Shown here: positions 25,075-33,335 of the stretch, piece after piece
Position numbering within the stretch: position 1 is the first letter of the stretch
Layout: the number at the start of each line of letters is the position of its first letter
From: Rhodospirillales bacterium
GTDB lineage: Bacteria > Pseudomonadota > Alphaproteobacteria > Rhodospirillales > Casp-alpha2
Assembly: GCA_021775095.1 (NCBI GenBank)
Contig: JAJFII010000087.1
Coordinates: forward strand, 1-64,000
DNA: 64,000 bases
Direction: 5' to 3'
Notes under the pieces: model-generated
Seen by the model: only the letters and a program-made list of their open reading frames with translations
What the model was told of the DNA's origin: nothing
The model's database searches: none
Position numbers and translations under genes: made by a program

Positions 25075-25854
25075 ATGTCTGAACCTATTATTCAAATGAA
25101 AAATATTGAGAAACATTTTGGTTCAGTGATTGCCCTGAACGGGGTTTCGCTGGATGTGCTCCCGGGTGAGTGCCACTGCCTGCTTGGTGACAATGGTGCC
25201 GGAAAGTCAACTTTTATTAAAACCATGTCCGGCGTTCACCGGGCAACCAGAGGTGAAATCTTTTTCGAGGGAAAACCTCTCGACTTCGCCCGTCCGCGCG
25301 ACGCCATTGCGGCAGGCATTGCAACCGTTTACCAGGATCTGGCGATGATCCCTTTGATGTCCGTATCGAGAAACTTTTTCATGGGCAACGAACCCTTGAA
25401 AAAAGTCGCCGGTATTTCCTTTTTTGACCACGACCATGCCAACGAAGTGACGGTTCAGGAAATGAAATCCATGGGCATTAACCTGCGCGGTCCAGACCAG
25501 GCTGTCGGGACTCTGTCTGGTGGCGAACGGCAAACCGTGGCCATCGCTCGCGCCGTTTATTTTGGCGCCAAAATTTTGATTTTGGATGAACCCACATCGG
25601 CACTTGGGGTTCGTCAAACCTCAAATGTTTTAGCGACGGTGGACCGCGTGCGCAACAAAGGTATCGCCGTGGTTTTTATCACCCATAACGTGCGCCATGC
25701 GCTGGCGGTTGGCGATCGCTTCACCGTTCTTAATCGGGGTAAAACCCTGGGCACGGCCAATCGAGGAGAGATTACGCCGGAGGAATTACAGGATTTGATG
25801 GCGGGGGGACAGCAACTGGCGACCCTGGAAGGGTCCTTGGGCGGAACCGTTTAG
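25075..25854 (+). CDS. Sugar/inositol ABC transporter ATP-binding protein
   Basis: A 259-residue single-domain ATPase. Walker A GDNGAGKST is near residues 40-48, the Q-loop is in TVYQDLAMIPLMSVSRNFF, the signature is LSGGERQTVAIARAVYFG, Walker B is [12 protein letters not shown], and the H-loop His is in VVFITHNVRHAL. This is the half-size type of the sugar-uptake (CUT2) family, with one nucleotide-binding domain that must dimerise, unlike the two-domain RbsA form. The ribosome site GGGGAGAAA lies across the permease stop. It ends the operon and is followed by a hairpin terminator. Confidence 0.93.
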   Translation: MSEPIIQMKNIEKHFGSVIALNGVSLDVLPGECHCLLGDNGAGKSTFIKTMSGVHRATRGEIFFEGKPLDFARPRDAIAAGIATVYQDLAMIPLMSVSRNFFMGNEPLKKVAGISFFDHDHANEVTVQEMKSMGINLRGPDQAVGTLSGGERQTVAIARAVYFGAKILILDEPTSALGVRQTSNVLATVDRVRNKGIAVVFITHNVRHALAVGDRFTVLNRGKTLGTANRGEITPEELQDLMAGGQQLATLEGSLGGTV

Positions 25855-25885
25855 GGGTCGTCCTGATAGGGCCTAATCCATACCC

Positions 25886-25919
25886 ATGCGGGAGTGGCAT
25901 AAGCTGCTCCCGCATTTTT
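25886..25919 (+). terminator. Rho-independent terminator of the ABC operon
   Basis: ATGCGGGAG (25886-25894) pairs perfectly with CTCCCGCAT (25907-25915), the loop is 12 bases, and the stem runs into a T-tract to 25919. It lies 32 bases after the ATPase stop. Confidence 0.85.
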
Positions 25920-25920
25920 G

Positions 25921-26076
25921 TTACCTGATCGAGTTCTGGGCGATCTCACGGATACGCCAACGACCAATCCCCAGATCGTTCAATTCGTTATCATTGAGCC
26001 GGTTCAACTGGCGGATGGTGTCCTGCACACCCTTCCAACGGCGGTATTGCCCTAAAATATTGGTGAACGTCATCAT
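25921..26076 (-). CDS. DUF1127 small protein
   Basis: A 51-residue protein beginning MMTFTNILGQYRRWKGVQDT and continuing with TIRQLNRLNDNELNDLGIGR and RIREIA, the DUF1127 pattern of two short basic helices. DUF1127 proteins are abundant in Alphaproteobacteria; some bind RNA and influence carbon, phosphate or motility regulation. The start pair ATG 26076/26073 follows AAGGATTAAG. It shares the terminator hairpin region with the convergent ABC operon. Function here is unknown. Confidence 0.85.
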   Translation of the reverse strand: MMTFTNILGQYRRWKGVQDTIRQLNRLNDNELNDLGIGRWRIREIAQNSIR

Positions 26077-26284
26077 CTTAATCCTTGAAAACCTGGCGGC
26101 GATCAAAACCACCGCTCAGCGCCCGGAGCCGTTTCGTTCCGTGTCTGTTATGTAGACCCGAAGACCCTGTAACAGAACCGCAATTACTGCATGCCTGGGC
26201 TGTCTGGTGGTCAGGTCATTGATTGGGGGCCTTGTCGGCGGGAGCCGGCGACACAAACGCCTGAAATCGCCTGATTAGGCCTTG

Positions 26285-27319
26285 TTATGTGGGTTGAAAT
26301 AAATAGCTCGTGCGCTGTTGATAGGTTTCGCTTGGCCGGAGGACTGCCGACGGAAATGTCGGGTGATTTGCAGAGTCCGGCCAGATCTGAGGTTCCAGGC
26401 AGACGCCTGCAAAAGCCCCGTAGGGAACGCCGCATATACCATCGACGGGAACGTTGACCCGGCTTCCATCATAAAACTGCAAACCGGGTTCACCGGAAAT
26501 TACGTCCATGGCAAGCCCGCGATTTCCGCTAAGTGTTGCTACTGCGACAGGATTATCGCGTTTGACCGATGCGACGATAAAATTGTTGTCATAGGTGGTC
26601 GCACCATCCGGCCCGTGCGAACCGACGGTGCGCGGTTTTTGAAAATCATAATCCGTTCCCAGGACCGCAAAAATCTCGCCCGTTGGAATAAATAACCGGT
26701 CGGTTGGCAGATAACCATCCGCCTGTATTTTTAGTTTATGGTCGCGTACATCAGCGGTTTGGTCGAGATTAAAATAAGAATGTTGGGCCAAATTGACTAA
26801 GGTGGGTTGCGTTGTTGTCGCAGATAAATCGACCTGGAAGTGAACTTGTTGGTTTATCCGGATGATCGAATAGGTGCATTGGGCGGTAACCTTCCCCGGG
26901 TAACCTTCATCACCATCATCACTAATCAACTGCAAAGTTACCGAATTATCCGTCGACTCGACGAGCGTCCAATTTCGTTTGCCAAAGCCAAAACGGCCGC
27001 CGTGCAAATGGTGAACATCGGTTTGATTTTTTGTCAGTTGGTAGGACTGCCCATCAAGCTCGAACCGACCGTTGGCTATTCGATTGGCGCAACGCCCGGC
27101 GATAGCGCCAAAATGTGGCGAATGGTGGAGGTAATCCTCCAGGCTGTTCAATCCCAAGACGACCCGGCGGTTTTCGATGGCGCCAACAGATATCCGGAGA
27201 TCACGAACGACAGCACCCCAAGTGATAACGTCAAGGTTTTGACCATGGCCGGTTAACCGGATCTGTAAAACCTCGGAACCGTCCGCGAGGTCTCCGAAGG
27301 GTGAAATTAATGGCTTCAT
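26285..27319 (-). CDS. Aldose 1-epimerase (mutarotase) family protein
   Basis: A 344-residue GalM-like beta-sandwich enzyme that interconverts alpha and beta anomers. Family landmarks are GAIAGRCANRIANGRF, HHLHGGRFGFGKRNW, VNLAQHSYFNLD (catalytic acid His), and GVCLEPQIWPDSANH (catalytic base Glu). Start is ATG 27319; an upstream in-frame TTG has no family support. It is divergent from the GntR regulator and the TRAP transporter, with a 17-bp operator between them. Sulfoquinovose mutarotases belong to this family and occur in sulfosugar clusters, which is one reason for the pathway proposed for this region. An ordinary sugar mutarotase cannot be excluded. Confidence 0.9.
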   Translation of the reverse strand: MKPLISPFGDLADGSEVLQIRLTGHGQNLDVITWGAVVRDLRISVGAIENRRVVLGLNSLEDYLHHSPHFGAIAGRCANRIANGRFELDGQSYQLTKNQTDVHHLHGGRFGFGKRNWTLVESTDNSVTLQLISDDGDEGYPGKVTAQCTYSIIRINQQVHFQVDLSATTTQPTLVNLAQHSYFNLDQTADVRDHKLKIQADGYLPTDRLFIPTGEIFAVLGTDYDFQKPRTVGSHGPDGATTYDNNFIVASVKRDNPVAVATLSGNRGLAMDVISGEPGLQFYDGSRVNVPVDGICGVPYGAFAGVCLEPQIWPDSANHPTFPSAVLRPSETYQQRTSYLFQPT

Positions 27320-27405
27320 GATTTGGCCTAAATCCGAAAAAGAACTGACTAGGGTAGGCTGTTTAAAATAGTCGGTTGCGATTTGTTTCAAAATAGTTAT
27401 TATAT

Positions 27406-27422
27406 CTTATATCTTATATAAG
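27406..27422. promoter_or_regulatory. Proposed GntR operator, CTTnTATnnnATAnAAG (copy 1)
   Basis: CTTATATCTTATATAAG lies between the mutarotase and GntR starts. The same spaced dyad, CTTnTATnnnATAnAAG, recurs exactly at 33246-33262 upstream of the kinase gene. Within copy 1 there is also the perfect palindrome TCTTATATAAGA (27412-27423). HutC-type GntR proteins bind dyads of about this size, so the adjacent regulator is the likely partner. Confidence 0.75.
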
Positions 27423-27473
27423 ACTACAAATCATGTAGCAAGAAAACTCGTTGGTGTGTTTGGGGAAAATGAC

Positions 27474-28205
27474 GTGTCGACAGAGAAAATTGAGACCCTA
27501 GCCAGGCCGCTGTATCAACAGGTCGTCGATATTATGATGCGCCGTATCGCCGAAGGACAATGGAAGTCCGGGCAAATGCTGCCGTCCGAACCGAAACTCG
27601 CGCAGGAGCTGGGCGTCAGCCCGGGTACCGTTCGCAAAGCGCTGGATCAATTGGCCGCAGACCAGTTGGTGACCCGCCGGCAGGGACTTGGAACTTCCGT
27701 TGCCGTCTCAACCCGCGCCGACATGCTTTATCGGTTTTTCAAGTTGGTTGATGGTGCCGGTAAACGATTTATGCCTGACTGCGAAGAACTTCAGCGGAAG
27801 GTCCAGTCGCCCGGCAGGTTATTTGCCGAACTGTTCCATTTGAAAGCCAAACAAAAAGTGATCAGCGTTTTTCGCCGTCGTACCAACGGCGATCAACCGA
27901 TTATGACCGAGCGTGTGACCCTGCCGATCCCTGCATTTATCGGGATTGATAAACTTGAAGGGCCCCTGCCAACCACCCTATACGATTTTTTTGAAATGGA
28001 TTACGGCCTAAAAGTCTTGCGGGTCGACGAAAAAATAACGGCGGTTGTCGCGAACCCGGAAGATGTTGAATATCTGGGGGTTGAGCCGGGCACCCCATTA
28101 CTGGCGATCGAACGGACGGCGTACACGTTTAATGACCAAATCATTGAGCACCGCCTGTCCAGGCTAAGAACAGACAACCACGCCTATTTAAGTGAGCTGA
28201 CATGA
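27474..28205 (+). CDS. GntR-family (HutC subfamily) transcriptional regulator
   Basis: A 243-residue regulator. The winged HTH is at the N-terminus: ARPLYQQVVDIMMRRIAEGQ, MLPSEPKLAQELGVSPGTVR and LVTRRQGLGTSV. The UTRA effector domain follows: KAKQKVISVFRRRTNGDQPI, and LLAIERTAYTFNDQIIEHRL near the end. GTG 27474 has GGGGAAAA upstream; GTG 27456 is the alternative. Its stop overlaps the DctQ start (ATGA), so regulator and transporter are translated together. It probably represses itself, the TRAP genes and the divergent mutarotase, and through a second operator the kinase block 6 kb away. The effector is expected to be a phosphosugar or pathway sugar. Confidence 0.9.
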   Translation: MSTEKIETLARPLYQQVVDIMMRRIAEGQWKSGQMLPSEPKLAQELGVSPGTVRKALDQLAADQLVTRRQGLGTSVAVSTRADMLYRFFKLVDGAGKRFMPDCEELQRKVQSPGRLFAELFHLKAKQKVISVFRRRTNGDQPIMTERVTLPIPAFIGIDKLEGPLPTTLYDFFEMDYGLKVLRVDEKITAVVANPEDVEYLGVEPGTPLLAIERTAYTFNDQIIEHRLSRLRTDNHAYLSELT

Positions 28206-28756
28206 TCAAAATTTTATCGACGTTTGTTAATGGGCTTGCCGCGTTAAACGTCGCGATCCTTTGGGGCGGTCGCCAGCTGGCCTGGGTAATGATTGCTCTG
28301 ATGGTCTTTGCCATTATGTTGCAGGTATTCTTCCGCTACGTTTTAAACGATGCGCTGCCATGGCCCGAGGAGGCGGCACGGGCATTAATGATCTGGATGA
28401 TGGCATTAATCGCGCCTTCGGCCTATCGATGGGGTGGGTTTGTCAGTATTACCATGATCAGCGACGCCTTGCCGCGGGTTCTGCGCAGTTTGTTGACCAT
28501 CGGCATGTTTCTGCTGGCCGGGGTTGTACTATATATCCTGCTGACCCAGGCGCTTAATCATTTCAACAGCGGGTTTATGTTTAAATCGAGCAGCCTGAAA
28601 ATTCCACTTGCCTGGATATATTTGGCCATGTCCGTATGTTTTGGACTGATGATGAGTGTCAATACAGAGCTTTTACTGCGCCATGTGGGGCGCCTGTTGG
28701 GCGACCCTGAAGACTTCCCAATTCCCGAAGACCCAGATTTTGTAGGAGCGGAATAA
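28202..28756 (+). CDS. dctQ: TRAP transporter small permease (DctQ family)
   Basis: A 184-residue inner-membrane protein with four predicted helices, about VMIALMVFAIMLQVFFRYVL, ALMIWMMALIAPSAY, LLTIGMFLLAGVVLYILL and WIYLAMSVCFGLMMSV. FFRYVLNDALPWPEEAARAL is the DctQ signature. It couples with the large permease DctM to import an anion with sodium. The start overlaps the GntR stop by four bases and the DctM gene follows after four bases. Confidence 0.93.
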   Translation: MIKILSTFVNGLAALNVAILWGGRQLAWVMIALMVFAIMLQVFFRYVLNDALPWPEEAARALMIWMMALIAPSAYRWGGFVSITMISDALPRVLRSLLTIGMFLLAGVVLYILLTQALNHFNSGFMFKSSSLKIPLAWIYLAMSVCFGLMMSVNTELLLRHVGRLLGDPEDFPIPEDPDFVGAE

Positions 28757-28760
28757 GACC

Positions 28761-30050
28761 ATGCTGATTTTATTCTTACCTTTATTTCTCATTTTGCTTC
28801 TGTTCGGTGTACCGGTGTTTTTTGCCATGCTGGCGGGCCCCGGTATTATGTTGTTTTCGGAAGGCATGGGACGTGATGCGGCACTGATGTACCGCAATAT
28901 TTTCAACGGAATTGACTCCTTTCCGCTGATGGCCATCCCGTTTTTCATGCTTGCCGGTGAGCTGATGAACAAGGGCGGCATCACCATGCGCCTGGTCGAG
29001 TTTTCCCATTCGCTCATTGGCCATTTGCGCGGTGGTCTGGCGCACGTCAATATTCTGTCGTCGATGTTATTTGCCGGCCTCTCAGGTTCTGCTGTCGCCG
29101 ACACTTCGGCGCTCGGTTCCATGCTCATTCCAGCAATGGAAAAGAACGGTTATACCCGGCGCTTCGCGGCTGCGATTACCGCTGCATCATCGGTGATTGG
29201 TCCGATCATTCCGCCCTCGGGTATCATGATTATATACGCCTATGTGATGGAAGTATCCGTTGCGGCGCTTTTTGCCGGTGGAATTTTGCCGGGAATTCTT
29301 GTCGGGTTAGGGCTGATGGCGGTGGTTGCGGCGATGGCAAAATCCAATGATTTTCCGGTGGCCGGTGAAAAGGCCACCTGGCGGGAACGCGGTAAAGCCT
29401 TTGTCGACGCGATCCTGCCTTTAATGACGCCGGTTATCATTCTGGGCGGTATTTTGGGCGGGTTATTTACGCCAACGGAAGCCTCCGCGGTTGCCGCCGT
29501 TTACGCATTGGTTATCGGATTGTTTGTTCTGCGGACCCTGAAATTTAGCGAACTGCCGAAGATTTTTACAAAAGCGGCCATGACATCATCGGTGGTGCTG
29601 TTGCTGGTCGGTGCGGCGATGGCCTTTAAAACGGTTGTCAGCCTGTCGCATGTGGCGGAACAACTTGCCGAGTGGATCATCACCCTGTCCGATAACCCGC
29701 TGCTTTTGCTGTTTCTGATCAATATCCTGTTGTTTATTGTTGGCATGTTTCTCGATGCCGGACCGGCAATTATTATTTTGGGCCCGATCCTCGGTCCCAT
29801 CTTTATCAACCTGGGTGTCGATCCGATCCATTTTGCAATCATCATGAGTGTCAACCTGACAGTCGGTCTGGCAACGCCGCCCATGGGCCTGGTTTTATTC
29901 GTTGCCTCCAGTGTGTCGGGGGAGCGGGTAGAGACAATATCAAAAGCCATATTGCCTTTCCTGGCCGTCGAAATTTTGGTGATCTTTATGATTACCTACA
30001 TTCCGGGCATTTCAATGTGGATCCCTCGTGCCCTGGGATTTGTAAGCTGA
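28761..30050 (+). CDS. dctM: TRAP transporter large permease (DctM family)
   Basis: A 429-residue inner-membrane protein with about twelve hydrophobic segments. Typical DctM blocks are SFPLMAIPFFMLAGELMNKGG, SGSAVADTSALGSMLIPAM, IGPIIPPSGIMIIYAY, FTPTEASAVAAVYALVIG, MFLDAGPAIIILGPILGPI and NLTVGLATPPMGLVLFVASS. It forms the sodium-driven transport channel. ATG 28761 has GGAGCGGAATAAG upstream. Substrates of TRAP transporters are nearly always organic anions, including sulfonates and sugar acids, so an acid sugar rather than a neutral one is expected. Confidence 0.95.
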   Translation: MLILFLPLFLILLLFGVPVFFAMLAGPGIMLFSEGMGRDAALMYRNIFNGIDSFPLMAIPFFMLAGELMNKGGITMRLVEFSHSLIGHLRGGLAHVNILSSMLFAGLSGSAVADTSALGSMLIPAMEKNGYTRRFAAAITAASSVIGPIIPPSGIMIIYAYVMEVSVAALFAGGILPGILVGLGLMAVVAAMAKSNDFPVAGEKATWRERGKAFVDAILPLMTPVIILGGILGGLFTPTEASAVAAVYALVIGLFVLRTLKFSELPKIFTKAAMTSSVVLLLVGAAMAFKTVVSLSHVAEQLAEWIITLSDNPLLLLFLINILLFIVGMFLDAGPAIIILGPILGPIFINLGVDPIHFAIIMSVNLTVGLATPPMGLVLFVASSVSGERVETISKAILPFLAVEILVIFMITYIPGISMWIPRALGFVS

Positions 30051-30138
30051 TACCTCGATACGAAGAGCGTATGAACCGCCGTCTGGATTTAGGGGATGGC
30101 ACATTTGGGAGTAACTTAACTTTGGGAAGGATACGATT

Positions 30139-31212
30139 ATGATTTCTAAAAAAATGAAGGCGGCCATTGGGGCTGTGTTCGGTGCGGCCATGATCATGGG
30201 CGTAGCGGCAACGGCATCCCAGGCAGCCGAGTTCAAGCTTCGCGCCACGGCAAACTCCAACGAAAATGACGAAGATTATGACGGTCTTGTTGTTTTTAAA
30301 GACTTTGTCGAATCCCGTTCCAACGGGGCGATCGAAGTTGAACTGTTTATCGGTACACAACTGTGCTCCAAAGGTGCTGAGTGTCTGCAGGGTATCGCCG
30401 ATGGATCCATCGATATCTACATCTCAACGAGTGGCGGCGCCGCCGGTGCCTTCCCTTACGTTCAGGTTCTGGATTTACCCTACTTGCTGAGCGATGACCG
30501 GATTGCCGAAGAAGTATTGCAGGGCGATTTTGTTCGCACCCTTCGCGGCCTGGCGCTTGCGGATTCCGGTGACAAAATTCGATTGATGACCATCGGTAAC
30601 ACCGGCGGATGGCGGAATTTTGCCAACACCAAACGCGTCGTCAAACAGCCTTCCGACATGAAGGGTTTAAAAATCCGTACGGTCGTTGCCGATCTGCCCC
30701 AGGAACTGGTTAAAGCCATGGGTGCGTCGCCAACCCCGATCCCCTGGCCCGAGCTGTTCACCTCGTTTCAGACCGGCGTTGTCGAAGGTTCGAAAAACGG
30801 GATCACCGATATCATGGGTATGAAATTTCCCGATGCCGGCCTTAAATATGTGACCCTTGACGGCCACGCTTATATGGGTGCTTTGTGGTGGATGGGGAAT
30901 GACCGCTTTATGTCACTGCCGGAAGATCTTCGCCGGGTGGTTGTCGATGGTTTCTCGGCCCTGCAACAAGCGACCTTTGCCTCACCAAAACGCAAATCAA
31001 TCAAAGCCTACAGCGATTTTGTAAAAGGCGGCGGCACGCTTTATGTCCCGACGCCAGAGCAGAAGGCTGAGTTCAAAAAGGCTGCAGCACCGGTTTACGA
31101 CTGGTTTAAGTCAAACATCACTAACGGACCAAAAGTTTTTGATGCCTTGGCCTCAGCCGCTTCGGCCGCCGAAAAGAAAATCGGCTCAGCAACGATGATG
31201 GACATCAAATAA
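30139..31212 (+). CDS. dctP: TRAP transporter periplasmic binding protein (DctP family)
   Basis: A 357-residue exported protein. The signal peptide runs MKAAIGAVFGAAMIMGVAAT with cleavage probable after ASQAA near residue 30. DctP features: FKDFVESRSNGAIEVELFIG, GIADGSIDIYIS, DLPYLLSDDRIAEEVL, MKGLKIRTVVADLPQELVKAMG (the conserved Arg of the anion-binding segment is in KIRTV) and FTSFQTGVVEGSKNGITDI. The binding-site Arg normally grips a carboxylate. In a few studied members it grips a sulfonate. ATG 30139 follows GGAAGGATACGATT. It completes the three-part transporter. Confidence 0.94.
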   Translation: MISKKMKAAIGAVFGAAMIMGVAATASQAAEFKLRATANSNENDEDYDGLVVFKDFVESRSNGAIEVELFIGTQLCSKGAECLQGIADGSIDIYISTSGGAAGAFPYVQVLDLPYLLSDDRIAEEVLQGDFVRTLRGLALADSGDKIRLMTIGNTGGWRNFANTKRVVKQPSDMKGLKIRTVVADLPQELVKAMGASPTPIPWPELFTSFQTGVVEGSKNGITDIMGMKFPDAGLKYVTLDGHAYMGALWWMGNDRFMSLPEDLRRVVVDGFSALQQATFASPKRKSIKAYSDFVKGGGTLYVPTPEQKAEFKKAAAPVYDWFKSNITNGPKVFDALASAASAAEKKIGSATMMDIK

Positions 31213-31242
31213 TTTGGTGTCGAAGTTTCCCTGTGAAGGAGG

Positions 31243-31272
31243 GGGAGTTCGCTTGAGCTTCCCTTCTTTTTC
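31243..31272 (+). terminator. Probable terminator after the TRAP operon
   Basis: GGGAGTTC (31243-31250) pairs with GAGCTTCCC (31255-31263) with one bulged base and one G-T pair around a four-base loop, followed by TTCTTTTT. It lies 30 bases after the DctP stop and just before the convergent Sel1 gene. Confidence 0.55.
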
Positions 31273-31294
31273 CGGATAATGTTTTGCAAAGGAC

Positions 31295-31783
31295 TCATTT
31301 GAAGGGGTAAAGATGCCCCTTGTAATCGTCGATCAGAATATGCGCCCGACTGATTTGTTCGGCAGTCATCTTTTTGACGATTTCCTCCTGCGAGATGGCG
31401 GCGTCCGGGTCACCGCCAATCGCCGATAAGACGTACCACACATAACCGCGCACAAGATCAGGCGCTGGCATGCCCCGACCGACTTCATAATACCAGCCGA
31501 TGCCTGATTGAGCGCCAGGGTGACCTTTTAATGAGGCTCTCAAATACCACTCAAACGCCCGTTCGTCATCGCGTTTCACGCCAAGACCCATGGCATACAT
31601 GACGCCGATAAGTTCTTCCGCATCGGCGTTACCTGCCTGGGCAGCCGGCAATAATTGTTCGCGGGCGGCGACAAAGTTTCCCGCATCCATTAAATCACGG
31701 GCCTTTTGGATATCGGCCGATGATCGGGTGGGGAAGCTGAAAACCAACAGAATAAAAACAAAGAGATACGGTGTGTTACGCAT
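31295..31783 (-). CDS. Exported Sel1-like repeat protein
   Basis: A 162-residue protein with a signal peptide (YLFVFILLVFSFPTRSSA, cleavage near residue 24) and about three Sel1-type repeats: LPAAQAGNADAEELIGVMYA, RASLKGHPGAQSGIGWYYE and YVWYVLSAIGGDPDAA. ATG 31783 has AAAGG upstream. Sel1 repeats are alpha/alpha solenoids that hold protein partners, here presumably in the periplasm. It resembles the protein at 63053-63493 (shared YVWY...GG module). It overlaps no gene but starts 45 bases from the divergent peroxidase gene, so both may share a promoter region. Confidence 0.85.
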   Translation of the reverse strand: MRNTPYLFVFILLVFSFPTRSSADIQKARDLMDAGNFVAAREQLLPAAQAGNADAEELIGVMYAMGLGVKRDDERAFEWYLRASLKGHPGAQSGIGWYYEVGRGMPAPDLVRGYVWYVLSAIGGDPDAAISQEEIVKKMTAEQISRAHILIDDYKGHLYPFK

Positions 31784-31827
31784 GGCAATGGCCTTTAAAT
31801 TGTCTGCTCCAATATCGACGGGTGATC

Positions 31828-33231
31828 ATGATGTTCGGTAATTGGGCAAATGACAACATGGGAACCTCATGCGGGGTCTTGCGGATTTTGATCTTGTCGC
31901 TGGTCCTGAATTTAATTTCTGGCGTGATCTTCAATGGGACCGTCGCTAAAGCCCAGTCCGCCCAGCTTGCGGGTTTCCCCAAGGCACCTGAGACGGTTGA
32001 ATATCATCCGACGACGGGTAGCCGGGTTAAGCTCGGGCAACTGCTTTTTTATGACAAAATTCTCAGCGGAAATCGTAATATCGCCTGCGCGACCTGTCAT
32101 CATCATAACCAGGCATCGGCCGATGGCCTGTCGTTGCCGGTCGGCGAGGGAGGGGTTGGTGTTGGACCGAAGCGGACCGTCGGCGCTGGTATCCATTTGA
32201 TTGAACAACGTGTGCCACGCAATTCACCAGCCCTGTTTAATTTGGGTGCCAAGGAATTTACAACCCTGTTCACCGATGGCCGAGTTAGCCTCGATCCGAC
32301 CGATGGCACAGGGTTCAATACACCGGCCGAGGAAGATTTGCCGCCGGGCCTGGAAACCGTAATGGCCGCACAGGCCTTGTTCCCGGTAACATCGGCCGTT
32401 GAAATGGCAGGTGAATTTGGCGAAAACGATGTGGCCAATGCAGCCAACCGGGGCGTCGAATATGTCTGGCCCCTCTTGGCAAAACGTTTGCGGGGCATTG
32501 CTGAATACATAACCCTCTTCCGTAAGGCGTTTCCCGATATCAAAACGCCATCCGAGATTACCATGGTCCATGCGGCCAATGCCCTGGCCGAATTTCAAAT
32601 GAGTGAGTGGAGGTCGGATCAAAGTCCCTTTGATCACTTTCTGCGCGGCGACAAAGAGGCGTTGACGGCAGGCGAGAAGCGGGGCCTGGATTTGTTCTAC
32701 GGCGACGCCGGTTGTAGTCAGTGCCACTCTGGTGTCTTCCAAACGGATCACAAATTTTATGCCATTGTCATGCCGCAGATTGGTTTCCCGCTGACCCGCA
32801 GGTTCGACCCGGTGGTACGCGATCGGGGGCGTCTCAATGAAACGGATCAACGTGCCGACCAGTACCGGTTCCGGACACCGTCCCTGCGCAATGTAACTGA
32901 AACCGCCCCCTATGGTCACAGCGGCGCTTTTCGGACTTTGGAGGCGGTTGTCAGGCATCATCTGGATCCGGTAAAATCCTATGAAAATTATGACCGGGGG
33001 CAAGTCATTTTGCCGCCCCATCCGCGGCTCGATCAGCTGGATTTTATGGCCATGGATAATCATCGGGAAGCGAAATCCCTGATCAATGCCAATGAACTCA
33101 CTGTGCGTCTGTTAAGTGACGCGCAGATAGATGATCTTTTGCGATTTTTAAAAACCCTGACGGATAAAAAAAGCCTGATGGGTAAACTCGGAATACCTCG
33201 ATCGGTACCCAGTGGACTAAAAGTCGATTAA
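31828..33231 (+). CDS. Di-heme cytochrome c peroxidase / MauG family protein
   Basis: A 467-residue exported protein with a hydrophobic leader (VLRILILSLVLNLISGVIF). The two c-type heme sites are CATCH (about residues 87-91) and CSQCH (about 296-300). Other family segments are LGQLLFYDKILSGNRNIACA, FRTPSLRNVTETAPYGHSGA and LEAVVRHHLDP. Such proteins reduce H2O2 in the periplasm or, in the MauG branch, oxidise other substrates. Starts at ATG 31828, 31831 or 31858 are all possible. It sits between the TRAP operon and the kinase block, with the second proposed GntR operator directly after its stop, so it may or may not belong to the sugar pathway. Confidence 0.88.
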   Translation: MMFGNWANDNMGTSCGVLRILILSLVLNLISGVIFNGTVAKAQSAQLAGFPKAPETVEYHPTTGSRVKLGQLLFYDKILSGNRNIACATCHHHNQASADGLSLPVGEGGVGVGPKRTVGAGIHLIEQRVPRNSPALFNLGAKEFTTLFTDGRVSLDPTDGTGFNTPAEEDLPPGLETVMAAQALFPVTSAVEMAGEFGENDVANAANRGVEYVWPLLAKRLRGIAEYITLFRKAFPDIKTPSEITMVHAANALAEFQMSEWRSDQSPFDHFLRGDKEALTAGEKRGLDLFYGDAGCSQCHSGVFQTDHKFYAIVMPQIGFPLTRRFDPVVRDRGRLNETDQRADQYRFRTPSLRNVTETAPYGHSGAFRTLEAVVRHHLDPVKSYENYDRGQVILPPHPRLDQLDFMAMDNHREAKSLINANELTVRLLSDAQIDDLLRFLKTLTDKKSLMGKLGIPRSVPSGLKVD

Positions 33232-33245
33232 GCGACCAACTCAGT

Positions 33246-33262
33246 CTTGTATAAGATATAAG
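33246..33262. promoter_or_regulatory. Proposed GntR operator, CTTnTATnnnATAnAAG (copy 2)
   Basis: CTTGTATAAGATATAAG matches every fixed base of the dyad at 27406-27422. Here the dyad extends outward to TCAGTCTT (33241-33248) and AAGACTGA (33260-33267), a perfect 8-base inverted repeat. It lies 74 bases upstream of the kinase start, in the right place to control the kinase-aldolase-isomerase-Gfo/Idh operon. Confidence 0.75.
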
Positions 33263-33335
33263 ACTGAGTATATTTTGTAACCACACTAACGATCAGCAAA
33301 CGCCGAATGGGTTTGGATTTTCAAAAGGCAGCAAG

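Noticed and set aside
31771-31827. Upstream extension of the cytochrome peroxidase frame
   Set aside because: It would overlap the divergent Sel1 gene start and precedes the hydrophobic leader; ATG 31828 or later is more sensible.
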